DNA from: Stenopsyche tienmushanensis
Taxonomy: Eukaryota > Arthropoda > Insecta > Trichoptera > Stenopsychidae
DNA length: 64,000 nucleotides
Direction: 5' to 3'
Assembly (NCBI GenBank): GCA_008973525.1
Contig: WACJ01000123.1
Location: 682,001 to 746,000, forward strand
The notes below the pieces were generated by a model, which worked only from the letters and a program-made list of their open reading frames with translations, was not told the DNA's origin and did not search any database. Each line of letters begins with the position of its first letter. Within the stretch, counting starts at the first letter, position 1. Positions 21,855-33,159 of the stretch are shown here, in pieces. Position numbers and translations under genes: made by a program.

Positions 21855-22310
21855 TTTAGCAGGTGTACAAGCCAGTATGGGGAGGGGGGGATCTTTAGAC
21901 TCAATATCTTCGAGGTTGATTCACTATGAATTTTATTTCGGTTTTTTCTGCTTTTCAAACTGACCTAGACCGACCCCGGGTGAGTTTTAGACTCCACAAT
22001 GCCCACTCATACAACCCCAGGGAGGAGGGCAACAATTCGAACCCTTTGGTAAATTATGTGGAGTAGAGGTCCTACGCAAGCAGCTTTGTCGGTTTGCTCA
22101 TCAAACACCGCTGTGGGAGCCCAGCTAATATGAGTTGGGTACGCAGTTTACTAATAAAGGGAAGTGTGGAATTGCTGATTACAGAAATTGGTTGAATCTG
22201 TGCAAAAGGCGTCACCACTATCCTCAACAGCTTAGGGCATACAGGGGAGAACGGCTTTAGGCTGCTTGAACGGCGACTTGTCTATGTGGTTAGTTATTAC
22301 AAATGACCGA
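21855..22310 (+). repeat. Repeat X, forward copy 2
   Basis: This matches 14,090-14,560, including ACTCCACAATGCCC, the CTACGCAAGCAGC block and CGGCGACTTGTCTATGTGG. Its extension at 22,440-22,690 is related to parts of 29.1-29.3 and 46.4-46.6 kb. Confidence 0.7.
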
Positions 22311-22847
22311 ACCGATTCGAGTTCCATGGAAAGGTTGAGCCTCTGCTGCAGCCCTCTTTAAATTGAAGTGGAACTCGTGATGGTAATGACCTCGTGTAGT
22401 AGTTCCATTGAATCTTAAAATAACTTTTGTCCTTCCTCCTCCAACGCCCCTTCGGGTGCACGTGGCCTGAGTCTTCGAGAACCTTTTATGGAGGGTGCGG
22501 AGTGAAAGGAGTGGGTGCCTGGAAGTTCTGCGCGTGGTTAGTTCGAGGATACTCGGAACAAACTACACTGCAGCTGGGAACATATTCAGGAGGTTGATGG
22601 ATGTCCACTGGAGGGTTCATCAGTGACCTCCTCTCGGCTCTCCTATCGAAGCATTTGGGATATGAACAAGCAATCGCTCTCAAAGGTCTGCTAAATTAAT
22701 AGAAACATTTTACGAGAACGTACGCACTGGCTCTCAGATGGCTCGGAGGATGCGACGTTTTGAAGGATGCGTTTTAAAGGTAACCCTCCTCTCAATATAA
22801 CTCAGCAGGTTAGAATGCTACTGAATGCTGAATGAACGCACCCTATA

Positions 22848-22935
22848 AATTGATGATGAAAACGAAATAATTTTGAATGCAAACTGAAGATAAAAGATAA
22901 TTAAGTTGCATAATATTCGATTATGCAACGAAGCA
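22848..22935. repeat. Flank duplicate, copy 2
   Basis: This is the partner of 18,775-18,862. Confidence 0.65.
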
Positions 22936-23510
22936 GTAAATATTGGATCAATATATTTATAATTATTTTTTCTTTGTATTATTCTTTAATATTTGACCAT
23001 ATGAAATTTCATCAGTAAATTCTGCATATTTTATTCGTCTCACAACCGGGAAGAAAGCGATTTGTGGAGGAAAATGTTCCAAAGGGAGGGAAGAGGTTCA
23101 GTTGGTGAAGAACAGGCGGTCTCTAATAGATAAGATCATTTTAAATGTTATAATGGGTAATCCGGCTTATTTATGCATACTTAAATGAAAGTACATTGGG
23201 CTGCATTCTTGGCTTTTTTTAATTATTTTATTATCGGTAGTAAAAACCAGCATTTTGATGAATCGATATTTGGAGTATTATTATATAAAAAAAATTATTT
23301 AGCTAAATGATTTATTATTGAACTGTTTTATTATGAAAAGTTCCAAAAATAAATAAAATGTTTTGTCGGTTCATCTACTCTACCTCAATGTTTATTAATA
23401 TGATTAATTTTATTACAATGCTTATAATTTTGAATGAAAACAAATATGAGGATCCGTTATTTGTAAAATTTAAATACATTTTTGCTTTCTTATTGAAGAA
23501 GAAAGTAAAA
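22936..23510. other. AT-rich intergenic and 3' flank
   Basis: There is no gene signal. The last about 150 bases form the 3' untranslated side of the 23.5 kb gene. Confidence 0.45.
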
Positions 23511-23514
23511 ATTA

Positions 23515-23829
23515 CTATTTTGGATAAATTCCACCTCCTCCACCTCCTCCACCTCCTCCACTTCCTCCACTTCCTTCATTTTTTCCTATTATTTTTTCCA
23601 CAACTTCTTTTAAATATTCACCAAATATTTCTAAGCCGTTTTTAAAGCACTTTCCCTGAAATGTAAGATTAGATTGAAATATTTTGTAAAAAAAATTAAA
23701 AATCAACAAAGATCAACTAAAACAACTTACAATGCATCGTCTTCGAATTGGACGCGACGGGGGTATATTATAGGCCGCAATTAGTGTAGATGCAATGAGC
23801 ACTAACAAAATTGTAAGATAAAACCTCAT
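23515..23829 (-). CDS. Secreted peptide precursor, subfamily A with Cys pair and Gly tail (23.5 kb gene)
   Basis: Exon 1 is 23,731-23,829 and exon 2 is 23,515-23,655. The 75-nt phase-0 intron has a GTAAGT donor, and the precursor is 79 residues. The signal peptide is almost identical to the 21.2 kb gene. The spacer ends PIRRR, but the usual NIFKKI is shortened to Cys-Ile, and exon 2 opens GKCF. Two Cys therefore flank the splice junction four residues apart, which would allow a small disulfide loop or a dimer. A helix follows (GLEIFGEYLKEVVEKIIGKN), less basic than its relatives. The end is a Gly tract with Ser, caused by a GGA/GGT triplet repeat. Length variation in that tract would be expected between individuals. 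Confidence 0.82.
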
Positions 23830-23871
23830 TTTTCTACTCGATTACTACTTTCTTATCGAATTGGATCTCAA

Positions 23872-23979
23872 GAAATAAGCTATAATTATGTTAGCACATC
23901 AATATATACATCTATTTGTGTGCTTACAGCCTAAGAGAATTACGTACATATTTGTTTTTGCACAAGTGCGGTAATATTT
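23872..23979 (-). promoter_or_regulatory. Promoter of the 23.5 kb gene
   Basis: TATATA at about 23,904-23,909 lies about 32 bp upstream of a degenerate initiator (AGCTTATTT). The distal motif TACATATTTGTTTTTGCACAAGTGC is at 23,946-23,970. Confidence 0.65.
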
Positions 23980-24354
23980 CAAAATATTTATCATAAAATG
24001 CTTAACTGAGGGCAAAACCGACCCCGTGTCGTTTTTTTTTTTTTTTTTTTGCTTTTGTTGATCCCAGTGGCGGATTTAGGCATTCGGCCCTAAATTAGCT
24101 TGATTTCACTATTACACAGCAAGTAGGCAGTACTCAGTACTCGCTCATTAGCACGATCGAGTGATCGTCTACTAATTAAGCAATTAATGATGGCAACAAT
24201 GTATTATCACAAACAAATACAATGGGCGCACTGATCGTGTGATGGACGAACTACCCCAAAATGTGGTAGGCGCCTACACAGTACAGAGTATCGTGAAGAC
24301 CGACGCGCTTTTAGATCACTATCTAGGGAGCGCTCAGGTAGGTGTCGGCAATTT

Positions 24355-25110
24355 TTGATTATCGGTTCTTGGAATGTTCGAACTTGGAACGGACCGGAAG
24401 GTTTCGATACGACGATTCACAAGCTGTCCCGCTTCCGGGTCGTCGTGGCGGCGATCCAGGAGCATCGACTCATTGGTAGTAGATCAATGCTCCTTGGAGA
24501 TGCCGCCATCTTGTACAGTTGTGACGGTACGGCTAGGAGATCGGGCGTGGGTTTCGTTCTGGATAAGAGGAACTTGTTCTCCGTTTTAAATTTTATACTT
24601 ATTAGCGACAGGATATGTACATTACGCATAAAAGGCAAATGGCAAAACTTATCGTTGATGTGTGTGTATGCTCCCACAGAGAAAACCGATGACAGCATCA
24701 AGGACGCCTTCATTGAAAAAGTACAGAAGGCGTAAAACTCTCTGCCCTCTTACGACGCTAAAATATTATTAGGAGATTTGAACGCGAAAGTTGTCAGAGA
24801 AATCTTTTACAAACCCACGATCGGGGTCCATAGTCTCCACGATGTTTATAACGACAATAGAGAGAGACTCGGTGGTTTTGCCACATCCGTCGGATTGATT
24901 GTCAGCAGCACCACTTTTAAACATAAAATATACATAAATACATGTATGTGGTCTGCTGACGGGGTCACCCAACATCAGATTGATCACGTGTTGGTCGACA
25001 AAAGACACAGAAGTGGTGTGGCGGATGTCAGAACGATGCGTGGGCGGACTGCGGGAGGACTCCGACCATTGTCTCGTAAGAATAGAACATGCCTTCAGAG
25101 CAAACTATAG
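24355..25110 (+). mobile_element. RTE-type endonuclease fragment
   Basis: The frame starts IIGSWNVRTWNG. It continues with AAIQEHR, RRSGVGFVL, LMCVYAPTE, LLGDLNAKV and HQIDHVLVDKR. These are the ordered blocks of the apurinic-type endonuclease domain of RTE-like elements. A single in-frame TAA at 24,733-24,735 splits the frame, and it fails after about 25,030. It is 5'-complete to roughly the domain start but lacks the reverse transcriptase. Confidence 0.85.
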
Positions 25111-25139
25111 TAATCTAAAAAAAGGTCTCCACAAAAGGT

Positions 25140-25690
25140 CGGTGAACACATAAACTAATACCAAACCTGGAATTATGGATGGCCAGGCAACATGGCGTTA
25201 AAACAAAGTAGTACAAAATGTGTTACCACCTGACCCAGATTCTCACCGGGCATGGCTACTTTGGCAACTACCTAGTATTAGGAAAAGAGACAAGCCTAGA
25301 ATGTTATCACTGCAGAGCCGGCAATAATGATACTGTACACATAGCATTCGTCTGCCCAGCGTAGAGCGTTGAAAGGGAAACCCTATACGAGGAGCTAAGA
25401 GCAAACTCGCTCCCGCCCAATAACATGATCCCTTCAATGCGTAGTGCAAGTACATAAAGTGCGTTATGCAGCAGAAAGAAAACGCCGAAAGTTTGAGGCG
25501 AAGAAGAGCTTCTAAAGCACTCCCCACTGAATAGACAGAATATTCCATAAGCTGATTACCTGAAGAGCTCAGAAGAGACACATTGCTGCCACCCTAGTGC
25601 AATATTTAACTAGTAGATGGGTGGAAGCAGAAGAGGAGGAGGGTTTTAGTGGGTGGAAATCCCACACTACCACAAAATAGTTAAAAAAAA
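25140..25690 (+). mobile_element. R1-like C-terminal end with 3' hairpin
   Basis: HLTQILTGHGYFGNYL, then the C..C...H zinc-knuckle (ECYHCRAGNNDTVHIAFVC), then a stop where PAW is expected. The 3' tail contains a GTGGG/CCCAC hairpin (25,649-25,665) and ends in an A-rich run at about 25,683. It is a relic of the R1 clade. Confidence 0.75.
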
Positions 25691-25699
25691 AATAGTAAC

Positions 25700-27270
25700 C
25701 TCGCTAGGTACGACGGTAAATGACTATGTCACGTTAGGAGCTGAGAACTCCAGTGATTGGGGATGAGCCACCTATATGTCAGGCGACGAGTGACAGAGTC
25801 GAAGAATTTCGATTAAAATCCAACCATCTGCACTTCCAATCCATGATAGCCGCGTTACTGGACCAATTATACATGGTTGAAGTATCTACCAGAATTTATT
25901 TTGCTGTATTCACCCGATGAGTGGAGCTACTGACTTTAATGTTTCTGTTCATCTCTAATAGATTCTTAGCCGTGCTTATCTGGACTTTTAAATCTAGCTG
26001 AATAATTCTCGCCAAGATGAGGAGGCTATTGGTAACTACTGCTCTCTAGGAAGCTGTGATGCGCAGAAGTGGGGCTCTCTGCGCAGAAGTGGGAGTCAAT
26101 AGCCAAGTCTGTCCGGTCATGCACCAACTCCATATGTAGTGATGCTGACATTAATTGCTTCATAGGTGATCCTCATGTGCTTCCCACTTAGGACCCAATC
26201 TGCACCACCCAGTCTTGACATTTTCCTGAAGACTTTTGTAGCTTTGTTTAATGCAGTTTTGATATGGTATTCTTTATGAAAGGAATTTTGTCGCACGCTT
26301 TTAATAACGCAGCGCGGTCTATGATTTGCCCTATCATGGCACTAAGTCATCTAGTAAAACATTCCAAAGCAGAGCGCCCAACACGAAGCCTAGTGGGCAG
26401 TGTTCTCCACACTCATTGGAGAGATATATTATTTGTGAAGGCGCGTATTATTGAAACCATTTTAAAGGAATATACTACATTTCTTGAATCCTTTGAATTA
26501 CGCGGTGGGTCAAAAACCTTTTAAAGCAAGGCCCTCTGAATTTTTGAAGCCTGAGACTCGCGCTTTCTGTGCCTATAGATAAATCCACCGCTGTACATAG
26601 GCACTATCTGTGTTGAGTTTGGAGCTGAATTATTAAATTTACAGAAAGCCATAATTTAGCGACGCACTGTTAAAATGAGATTTACACTTGTGGATCTCAA
26701 TTTATATCTCATGCTCCCTCCATTTTTCCTCACAGACATAGATCCCTGGAATCGTCCCCTTCGATATAGGTCACTTTTGGAATGATTGGTCTAAATCATT
26801 CATATAATCATCGCCATTAATCACTTTTAAACACATTTGATTACAAAGCAGCGTTATATCTTTGCGAAATTTCTGGCAAAAGTGCAATGTGGCGATATAT
26901 AGACCTTAAACTCCGAATTTATGGACTAAATGCCGTGGCTTGTTTTGTGTTGTGTTTGTATATATTTTATTTTGAGAGTAATTGTTTCATATAAGACTAT
27001 TTCAAATAGAATAAATAATAAAATCGTCTTTTCTTCTTCTTATTTTGTGTTACCAAATTTGCTTATATTATGGTTGCTAGTATTTTAGTATTTTAATAAG
27101 AGCTTGCAAAATTTAACTGTTGTTAGTTCTGATTTAAAAAAAAATATAAATATCAATGCATCGAAATCAATTATAGTGCAAATGAATTTTAATTTTACAT
27201 GATATTTTAAAAAGCAATCATTTAGGTAATTATTTTTTTTCTATGTACATTGAAAATATATCATATAATT
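25700..27270. other. Intergenic, no gene recognised
   Basis: I find only short ORFs (the longest, 86 codons at 26,264, has no recognisable features) and no peptide-gene exon. Confidence 0.45.
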
Positions 27271-27281
27271 GCACTTTTCAA

Positions 27282-27316
27282 AGTATATATTTACTGTTTT
27301 ACAAGTGTAAAAAAAG
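27282..27316 (-). promoter_or_regulatory. Orphan copy of the peptide-gene upstream motif
   Basis: GTATATATTTACTGTTTTACAAGTG matches the distal promoter motif. TATA-like sequence is present to the left but no exon, so this is probably a lost gene copy. Confidence 0.45.
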
Positions 27317-28014
27317 AAGCTATAACAATGAGATATAATTCATTTCAATAGGACATTTGAAGCACAAAACAGCTGAGACAAATACTATGCAAAAATAACT
27401 ATAAAACCATAACACGTTCGACACATTTATTAATATACTAATATCGAATAGATTAATTGAATTCAAATATGTCCAAAGCGTAATTATTTTACTTGAAATT
27501 GAATTTATCCCATTTTTAATTCGGGGAATTCCATAAAATTTAGTGTATCATCCTATAAATGGAAAAAATATTTAGAACGAAAACGGTGACATATATTCCA
27601 CTTATCTTATATGGATTATGAGTCAATTACCGGAAAAAAGCTCCAGAATATCATATTAGAGATGATATTATCGAAATAGTTGATGGCGTGATGTGCAAAC
27701 CCAGATAGGCCGCCAATGGTTTCAGAAGTTTTTCCATTGCTTTTTAATAAAGAAAAAATAATAATGACGGATGTTTAATATATGAATAAAATAATATTAA
27801 AGGTTTAAAAATATCAATATTTTTGCACTGGAAAAATATTTTATTGCTGGTTTTTAAACTGTATAACACGATACATGATTAATAACATACCGTATTTATT
27901 GATTAACTTATTATTGAGTGTTACATGGGAATTTATAGTATTATATTTCGGTAGATTTTTTAATGAAAAGAATAGAAAACAGAAACAGGTCATCAAATTT
28001 GTAAAACCATTTTA

Positions 28015-28380
28015 TCACTTTTTTTCTTTTTTCTTTTTTATTGCGTCAACCACAGTTATCACAGCTGAAGCCACTCTAAGAGCTGGAACGACTTTCGTCG
28101 CAACTGGAAGAATTGAAGCGACGGCTTTGCCTACGGTTTTTATGACTGGAACAACAACCTTTTTAACTGCATTCACTCCAGATTTAACAGCCTTTCCCTG
28201 AAATATAAAATTAGTTTTAAAGTATTGCAGGCGAAATTAAAAAACCAAAATATATTAATTAGAATCACACACGATGTTATCAATTATGCCTCTTTTTTTT
28301 ATTTGGCGATACGGTGTTGTAAAGGCCGAAACTAATGCGAAAGTATAGATCACTAATGAAATTGTTAGATACAACCTCAT
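28015..28380 (-). CDS. Secreted strongly cationic peptide precursor, subfamily A (28 kb gene)
   Basis: Exon 1 is 28,273-28,380 and exon 2 is 28,015-28,197. The 75-nt phase-0 intron has a GTGTGT donor, weaker than in its relatives, and the precursor is 96 residues. The signal peptide is MRLYLTISLVIYTFALVSA. The spacer ends IKKR, followed by GIIDNI. Exon 2 starts GKAVKSGVNAVKKVVVPVIK and continues as a long Val/Ala/Ile-rich helix with periodic Lys and Pro (PVATKVVPAL). It ends VVDAIKKKKEKK. The C-terminal DAIKK recalls the end of the subfamily C peptides. It is the most hydrophobic and cationic member, consistent with membrane activity (inference). The splice donor should be confirmed. Confidence 0.78.
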
Positions 28381-28424
28381 TTTAAAATCTAAGCATTCTT
28401 TCTGGTCAGATCGAATCTCAGAAA

Positions 28425-28460
28425 ATGAGCTAAGACTATTTTGGTGTCCCAATATATATC
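28425..28460 (-). promoter_or_regulatory. Core promoter of the 28 kb gene
   Basis: TATATA (28,453-28,458) is 32 bp upstream of the A in AGCTCATTTT (A at 28,426). The usual TACATATTT/CAAGTG motif is decayed (28,499-28,545). Instead GCATTAGATGCACCTGTTTATA occurs at 28,599-28,620, shared with the two subfamily C genes. Confidence 0.65.
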
Positions 28461-28598
28461 TACAACCTATATTTGTTTTAGCAAACGGAATTTTTGATTA
28501 CATATTTGTGATTTGCATTTGTCAAAAGTATGATTACATTGCTAGCTATTTTTGAAAAACTGATTAAATATTAATCTATTAGCTGAAAAATGAGTGAC

Positions 28599-28620
28599 GC
28601 ATTAGATGCACCTGTTTATA
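28599..28620. promoter_or_regulatory. Shared distal element GCATTAGATGCACCTGTTTATA (copy 1)
   Basis: This is almost identical to 32,283-32,304 and 35,183-35,204. All three lie about 150-185 bp upstream of the predicted start sites. It contains an E-box (CACCTG) overlapping a forkhead-like TGTTTAT. Confidence 0.55.
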
Positions 28621-28760
28621 TAATACATCTATAATGACGGATAAAGTGATGTGATGCAAAGCTATTATTTTTAAGCTGTCGATCAAATGCAATCCAACAT
28701 TGGAAGGTTGGGACCTTCCCTAATATAACATCAACAGGTTTTTTGCATTAGGTTCATACA

Positions 28761-28870
28761 ATATAGAGGCTCCCGCTTCTGCTCACCCAGATAAAATCTA
28801 CACAACGTCCATTTGGTCGAATCGATCGAAAGAAGAAATTAAGATACAATGATGAATCGTTAATAGTATA
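28761..28870. repeat. Repeat Y, copy 1
   Basis: ATATAGAGGCTCCCGCTTCTGCTCACCCAG is shared with 35,422-35,451 and, less exactly, 44,140-44,168. The homology of copies 1 and 2 continues for about 80 bp. Confidence 0.6.
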
Positions 28871-29129
28871 TATATATGTCTGTTTATTTGTTTTGTAGAG
28901 CAAAAATCATATTTACCAGCCATCTTGCTTCACGTGCATAGCTTTAGAAGAATGTATCTTGCGGAGTGATTGTTGACAAATCTCAAGCAGAGGGATATAT
29001 TCTGTTCATAGCTCTTTAAAAAAAACTATTCTAGACTAAAATTCTAGATGTTCGGCATCTGTAAAAATGGGCATACAAAAGAAGGAATATGGAAATTTTT
29101 ATCAGTATTCGGATTCTTCTAATACATAC

Positions 29130-29490
29130 TTCCATGTACGTGCGCTGCTGTGCGGTCTGACCCGGATGTTCCCGGACTAGCCGCATATAATGCTTTCCGT
29201 CAGTCTTTTAATCCCCAGGCGTGTTACGCACAGAACTTCCAGGTGCTCACCGCCTTCAACTTGTGTCTTCCAAAAGAGGCGAGGTTTCACGAGGAAAACC
29301 AGTTTCAGATTAAGTGCACCCATAGGTGCGACAGAAAATGAGGAAATGAGGTACACTAAAAATAAAACAGGGAATAACTAAGCAACCACACTGCTATCAC
29401 GAGCCCAATCTCAGCTTGAAGGAGCTGCAGCAGATAATAGACTGCAGGAGCTCCCGTTTCTCCAAGGTACTAGGCAGTACCTAGTCATGG
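29130..29490 (-). repeat. Repeat X piece
   Basis: The block with CCCGGACTAG..., TTCCAGGTGC and AGGCGAGGTTTCA...GAAAACCAGTTTCAGA resembles 31,300-31,420, 33,160-33,240 and 46,480-46,620. Confidence 0.5.
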
Positions 29491-30500
29491 AAATAACGAC
29501 GTTGGCATCCTGATTAAATCCCAAACAACAAAGGAACTGGGCATCGCCGCAACGGAGACGCTACGGAGAATCACACGATGGATCGAAAAAAATAAACTCT
29601 CCTTGGCACTAGAAAATACGGAGGCCCTATTCCTAACAAGGAAACGCGTTGACAAACCACAGACAATAGTTATCCAAGAGCATTGTGTTAGCTACTCCAG
29701 AAGTGTCAGGTACCTCGGCGTATACATCGATGACAAACTGACCCTCAAAAAACACATCGATGTGGTAACGCAAAAGGCAGCAACTATGATAATTTATTTG
29801 GTTCAATTAATTTTAAATATTGGCATACCAAGATTGAGTCGAAGAAAGCTTCTTAATGAAGTGACCAACTATATCTTGCTTTACGGTGCACCAGTCTGGA
29901 CAGAAATGGCACAGAAAGGCGGAAACAGATATTAACTGCTAAGAACGTCACGAATAATCGCAATTCGGATAAAATCAGCCTATGGAACGATCTCACTGGA
30001 CGTAGTACAAGTTATAGTAGACACACTTCCGATTGACATCCTTGCCGTGAAAAGGAAACACAGATATTAGCAAAAAACACAGGAAAAGAGGAAGCCCGGA
30101 AATAATCAATCCAACAATGGCAGAATTGTTGGGATACCGGAACCAAGGGAAGGTGGACATACCAATTGATCCCAGCGATACAAAAATGAACCTTGAATAA
30201 ATACGGAAAACTTACCTATCACTTGACCCAGATGCTGAAGGAACACGGGTGCTTCGGTACTTACCTATTTAAAATTGGCAAAGACGACTCGAAAAATTGC
30301 CTTCACTGTGGCGAGGATCGCGATGACACGGAGCACACCATCTTAAAATGTGAGGCGTGGGCAGATTATAAGCAAAACTAGTTGATAAAAAAATTGGAGA
30401 AACCCCAATCATATCCAACATGGTTACCACAATAACCAAAACGAAAAAAAATGGGAAAGGGTGGTGGTTTTAGTGGGTAGGAATCCCACACTACCATGGT
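29491..30500 (+). mobile_element. R1-like reverse transcriptase C-terminal half
   Basis: It starts with a damaged YADD region (NNDVGILI), then LGIAATETLRRITRWIEKNK, then RYLGVYIDDKLTLKKHID (block E), then LLYGAPVWTE. Frameshifts follow, then YHLTQMLKEHGCFGTYL and CLHCGEDRDDTEHTILKCEAW. A 3' hairpin GTGGG/CCCAC is at 30,473-30,489. It is R1 clade, 5'-truncated and decayed. Confidence 0.8.
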
Positions 30501-30554
30501 ATTCAACCAAGGTCTCTTATTGAAGATTTCCTCCTCCCTAGAGAAAAAAAAAAC

Positions 30555-30870
30555 TGTGGAAACAAGTCGCCGTTCTCCCGTGGCCATTGAAGATAATGGT
30601 GTCACATTTTGTACAGAATATTTCTACTCTTCCTGTAATCGGTAGTTCTACATTTCACTTTACGGTTGTGTGACACAGGGTTAGCCACGCAGCCAACTTA
30701 TATTAGCTGGCAGCAGCGTTTGATGAGTAAACCGACGAGACTGCTTTCGCACACCTCTACTCTACATCATTACCCCAGGAGTTCGACATGCGTCGGGTTG
30801 CCCCCACCCCCCTGGAGTTTTATAAATGGGCACTGTAGATTAAAACACCCGCCCGGATTTATTAGTATAT
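30555..30870 (-). repeat. Repeat X, reversed copy
   Basis: This is the reverse complement of part of 14.1-14.5 kb: AAGTCGCCGTTCTC, CAGCAGCGTTTGATGAGTAAACC and CTCTACTCTACATCATT. Confidence 0.65.
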
Positions 30871-31199
30871 CCATTTGTGGCTATCTTCACTGGGCAGTTA
30901 TTACAAGGATACTATCCCTAGAATATTTAATTCAAACTTAGATGACAGCAAGCTCGCTGATGATTATCAGCTAGGGTGCTGACCATGTGAACTTGGACAA
31001 TTGGAGGAAGAAGACTTAAAACATAAAGGCAGGTATATGTTGTTGGTTGCCTTAAATCAGACAAAAATGTATATTTGGATATATTAGGGCATTCCGCAAG
31101 AAAAATTAGAATTTCAATTATTCAAAGATTGACCGCGATTGAGAAAGATATTTTGCAATATTTTACAAGTTTGACGAATTGAAATTGATACAGGCGTAG

Positions 31200-31460
31200 G
31201 GTTGCCCCGTCGCCTCTGGCATTTAATGGGTGGGCATTTTGGAAACTAACGCCCACCCAAAGATCGGACCAATAGCAACTTTGCGATTCTGCGAAGTATT
31301 TGGTCTCTTTATGTCCATTCCCGACACTACTGTGTGGTCTGACATGGGTGCCCCCGGACTAGTCACATGGCGTTTTCCACTAGGCTTTCAGGCACCCAAA
31401 CTCAAATCAGGCATCAACAAGAAGCGAATAAGGCGCACATATACCTTATATCTTTAAGTG
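31200..31460. repeat. Repeat X-related fragment
   Basis: It has GTGTGGTCTGACATGGGTGCCCCCGGACTAG, as at 29,150, and an AATGGGTGGGCATT block as in the 30.8 kb copy. It has no gene content. Confidence 0.45.
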
Positions 31461-31847
31461 TGGCATTGCAACGCATGCCGGGTATTCGCTAGTATAATAT
31501 AAACAAGGACGCTAAATATTTGAATTTTGATAATCGGAGAAGAAAAGTTTAAGACTTAAGATATGTGTAAATATGTTATTTAAAATATACATAATTAAAT
31601 AAGTAAGTTTAACAATTATAGAGAAAAAAAAATATCGATTCATCTTTTAAATCCAAGATATATTATTAGTAACATTGTATTAATTAATTTATTTTACGCA
31701 GTTAAACAAGAGCTTGCATTCTTAAAATTTTTGTAGCTTTCTTACTGAAGAGAAGAATAAATAGTAATTTTGTAACAGGTCAATTGGCAAACCATTATAG
31801 TTTTTTTAATTACTATTTCAATGGTTTTCTTAACAAAATGGTGGATT

Positions 31848-32098
31848 CTACTTTTTTATTGCGTCAATCAATTTCGAAAAAATATCTCCCTGAAATATAA
31901 AATTGGAATAATTAATGCCATTAATCAAAAATTCAAAATCAAAATTAATTAATTAAATTCTCATACTATTTTTTTTAATAAAGCAGCCTTGCCTTCAAGC
32001 TCCTTGTCTTCAGGCTCTTCTTCTTCACACGAATTTGAGCAGGCCGCAACTAGTGCAGGTGCAAATACCACAAACAAAAATATCAGATAAAGCTTCAT
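31848..32098 (-). CDS. Short secreted peptide precursor, subfamily C (31.8 kb gene)
   Basis: Exon 1 is 31,967-32,098 and exon 2 is 31,848-31,889. The 77-nt phase-0 intron has a GTATGA donor, and the precursor is only 57 residues. The signal peptide is MKLYLIFLFVVFAPALVAA. An acidic spacer with two Cys (CSNSC then EEEEPEDKELEG) leads to KAALLKKI at the exon end. Exon 2 encodes just 13 residues, GDIFSKLIDAIKK. The C-terminal segment across the junction is a cationic amphipathic helix, while the acidic spacer looks like a neutralising pro-region. That arrangement is common in small helical venom and antimicrobial peptide precursors; function here is inferred. No dibasic site precedes the helix, so the cleavage site is unclear. 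Its near-copy lies at 34,748-34,997. Confidence 0.78.
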
Positions 32099-32143
32099 TT
32101 TAAAATCTAAGCACTACCTTATGGTCAGATCGAACCTTTAAGA

Positions 32144-32176
32144 ATGAGCTAATATTTTTTTGGTTTACAATATATA
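32144..32176 (-). promoter_or_regulatory. Core promoter of the 31.8 kb gene
   Basis: TATATA (32,171-32,176) lies 31 bp upstream of the A in AGCTCATTC (A at 32,145), which is 47 nt before the ATG. Confidence 0.7.
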
Positions 32177-32282
32177 CCTACACCCAGCAGTTGTTTTATC
32201 AAATGGAATTTATATAAGTATTTACTTATTGTTTCATGAATAAACTGAATAAATATGAATAAAATCATTGAGAAATTAGCAA

Positions 32283-32304
32283 CGCATTAGATGCACCTGT
32301 TTAT
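32283..32304. promoter_or_regulatory. Shared distal element (copy 2)
   Basis: CGCATTAGATGCACCTGTTTATA lies about 140-160 bp upstream of the predicted start site. Confidence 0.55.
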
Positions 32305-32384
32305 ACATCCATAATATGGGGAAAAATGATTAGACGTAAAAGCCATCAGCCGGAGCCTGAAAATTCTCGACTCGAGGTTTTTTT

Positions 32385-33000
32385 TCCTGTGGGATGGGAA
32401 TCTTCCATAAGACACTTTGGGTTTGATCCAAGGGTAGTGTCAGATTCTTACTGACTAAACCTCTCCCTTGTCCTTCTCTGTCCCCCTAGTATTGTTTATC
32501 ACATTGCTTCAGGAGGGCAGTTAGTCTGGCCTTAGGTAGCTGGCTCTATTCTAGTGTTGGAGAGCCGATCTGCGTCTCTCTCCACTGCCTTCTTTGGCGC
32601 TCATGATTTCTTCGACGAAATCTCGCCAATGGTTCCAGTTTTTTTTGCTCAGCATCATGTTGTACACCATGTTCTCAGTGTTGAGCTTGGCTACTCCGAG
32701 TGCTTATTTCAGCGTATCATTCTGGAGTGTCAAAGTCTCACAATCATTGATGATGTATTCGGCATCATCGACCATCGCTTGGCAATGGTGGCACACCGCG
32801 GATATTTCTTTGCCGATCCGCTTCAGGTACGCACCAAAATAATGTCCAGTGATGACCTGGGTCAAGCGGTAGGTCGTTTCTCTGTATTTTCGAGCTCTCC
32901 ACCGGCTTACGACCGGGATAAGTCGGTAGGTCTCTGCTGCTAGGCGTTCTTCGGTTTCTGGTCATGTTCTTTGTGGTTTTTGGAATCTTCGAAATCCAAA
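32385..33000 (-). mobile_element. R1-like C-terminus and 3' tail, reverse orientation
   Basis: On the minus strand: YRLTQVITGHYFGAYLKRIGK, a C..C...H knuckle (CHHCQAMVDDAEYIINDC), one internal stop, then KLNTENMVYNMMLSKKNW and the C-terminal end near 32,550. The 3' tail includes a GTCAG/CTGAC hairpin (32,439-32,455). Confidence 0.78.
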
Positions 33001-33159
33001 GCCCTCTTCTTTGCTTGAAGATCCAGCGGGGGTATTCCAGCGATCACGAGCACCACTTTTTCAGATACTGTTCTGTATGCTGTGGTGACTCGGAGCGCTC
33101 CCTGCCGCGCCTAATCATTTTACTCCATACCCTCAAGAGGAAGCGAGACTCCAAAAGGA

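Larger units (their letters stand above)
31490..32345. repeat. Left copy of the subfamily C block duplication
   Basis: This matches 34,370-35,260 in the same orientation, including the 3' flank, gene, promoter and distal element. The intervening 2 kb is TE-derived DNA. Confidence 0.8.

Noticed and set aside
26264..26524. An 86-codon plus-strand ORF
   Set aside because: No recognisable domain or gene signals.
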